A stretch of DNA of 48,899 nt, taken from an uncultured Clostridia bacterium. GTDB lineage: Bacteria > Bacillota > Clostridia > Oscillospirales > Oscillospiraceae. A model generated the notes under the pieces. It worked only from the letters and a program-made list of their open reading frames with translations, had not been told where the DNA came from and ran no database searches. The stretch covers positions 1-48,899 of the forward strand of contig CALYRG010000006.1 of the NCBI GenBank assembly GCA_945482615.1, read 5' to 3'. Below are positions 48,853 through 48,899 of the stretch, in pieces (the stretch's first letter is position 1; each line of letters starts with the position of its first letter). Made by a program: the position numbers and the translations under genes.

Positions 48853-48899
<47 letters not shown>

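Overview
The window looks like a chromosomal segment of a spore-forming, probably gut-associated Clostridia, most likely Oscillospirales. I infer this from the gene content (whiA, ytfJ/GerW, a SpoVB-type flippase, scpAB, an SRP RNA next to dnaX), the GC-rich sequence, strong GGAGG-type ribosome binding sites and consensus sigma-A promoters. No species can be named from sequence alone. Most of the window is dense housekeeping DNA in overlapping operons.

Layout. 1-5.5 kb: murB-whiA-dnaE (cell wall, division/sporulation regulator, replicase). 5.6-9.2 kb: a DxDxDG-repeat lipoprotein followed by a response regulator/histidine kinase pair. 9.2-14.7 kb: a DUF1385 membrane protein, prmC, recA, recX, rimO and pgsA, packed with overlaps and closed by a strong terminator. 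14.7-19.3 kb: a complete carbohydrate-type ABC importer (ATPase, two permeases, lipoprotein binding protein with an unusual C-terminal membrane segment). 19.3-23.7 kb: a two-OB lipoprotein, a polyprenyl-phosphate sugar phosphotransferase, a TGS/uridine-kinase-like nucleoside kinase and a small membrane protein. 23.8-30.3 kb: scpA-scpB-DUF2953-ytfJ-dacF-rluB, then an RpiR regulator coupled to a BaiN-like flavoprotein. 30.4-33.6 kb: acpP, a long SRP RNA, dnaX, ybaB, recR. 33.6-36.8 kb: a divergent EamA transporter/pepF pair sharing a palindromic promoter region, with a small companion gene. 37-38.5 kb: a membrane-anchored polysaccharide deacetylase.

38.5-40.2 kb is the only clearly accessory stretch. 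It holds a 22-codon peptide gene, the C-terminal remnant of a tyrosine integrase, a lower-GC gene with a HEPN ribonuclease-like Rx4H motif, an intact tRNA-Arg(CCT), three spaced CCGAA repeats and a 40-bp imperfect copy of the 5' half of that tRNA. It reads as the scar of an integrative element that left a possible defence gene behind.

40.2-42.4 kb (minus strand): apbE, a NusG-domain-II protein and a Gx-family transporter, a set associated with covalent flavinylation of extracytoplasmic redox proteins. Here there is no substrate protein beside it, and two short coupled leader ORFs precede apbE and the NusG-II gene. 42.5-48.9 kb: prfB, secG and pepD on plus; a SpoVB/MurJ-like flippase, nth and a two-OB SSB on minus; then tRNA genes (CAT anticodon, and a tRNA-Trp cut by the window end) behind a perfect consensus promoter.

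The best candidates for something new are the tRNA-Arg scar with its HEPN gene, the apbE operon with paired leader ORFs, and the symmetric operator-like palindrome between eamA and pepF. All assignments come from reading the sequence; no database search was run.
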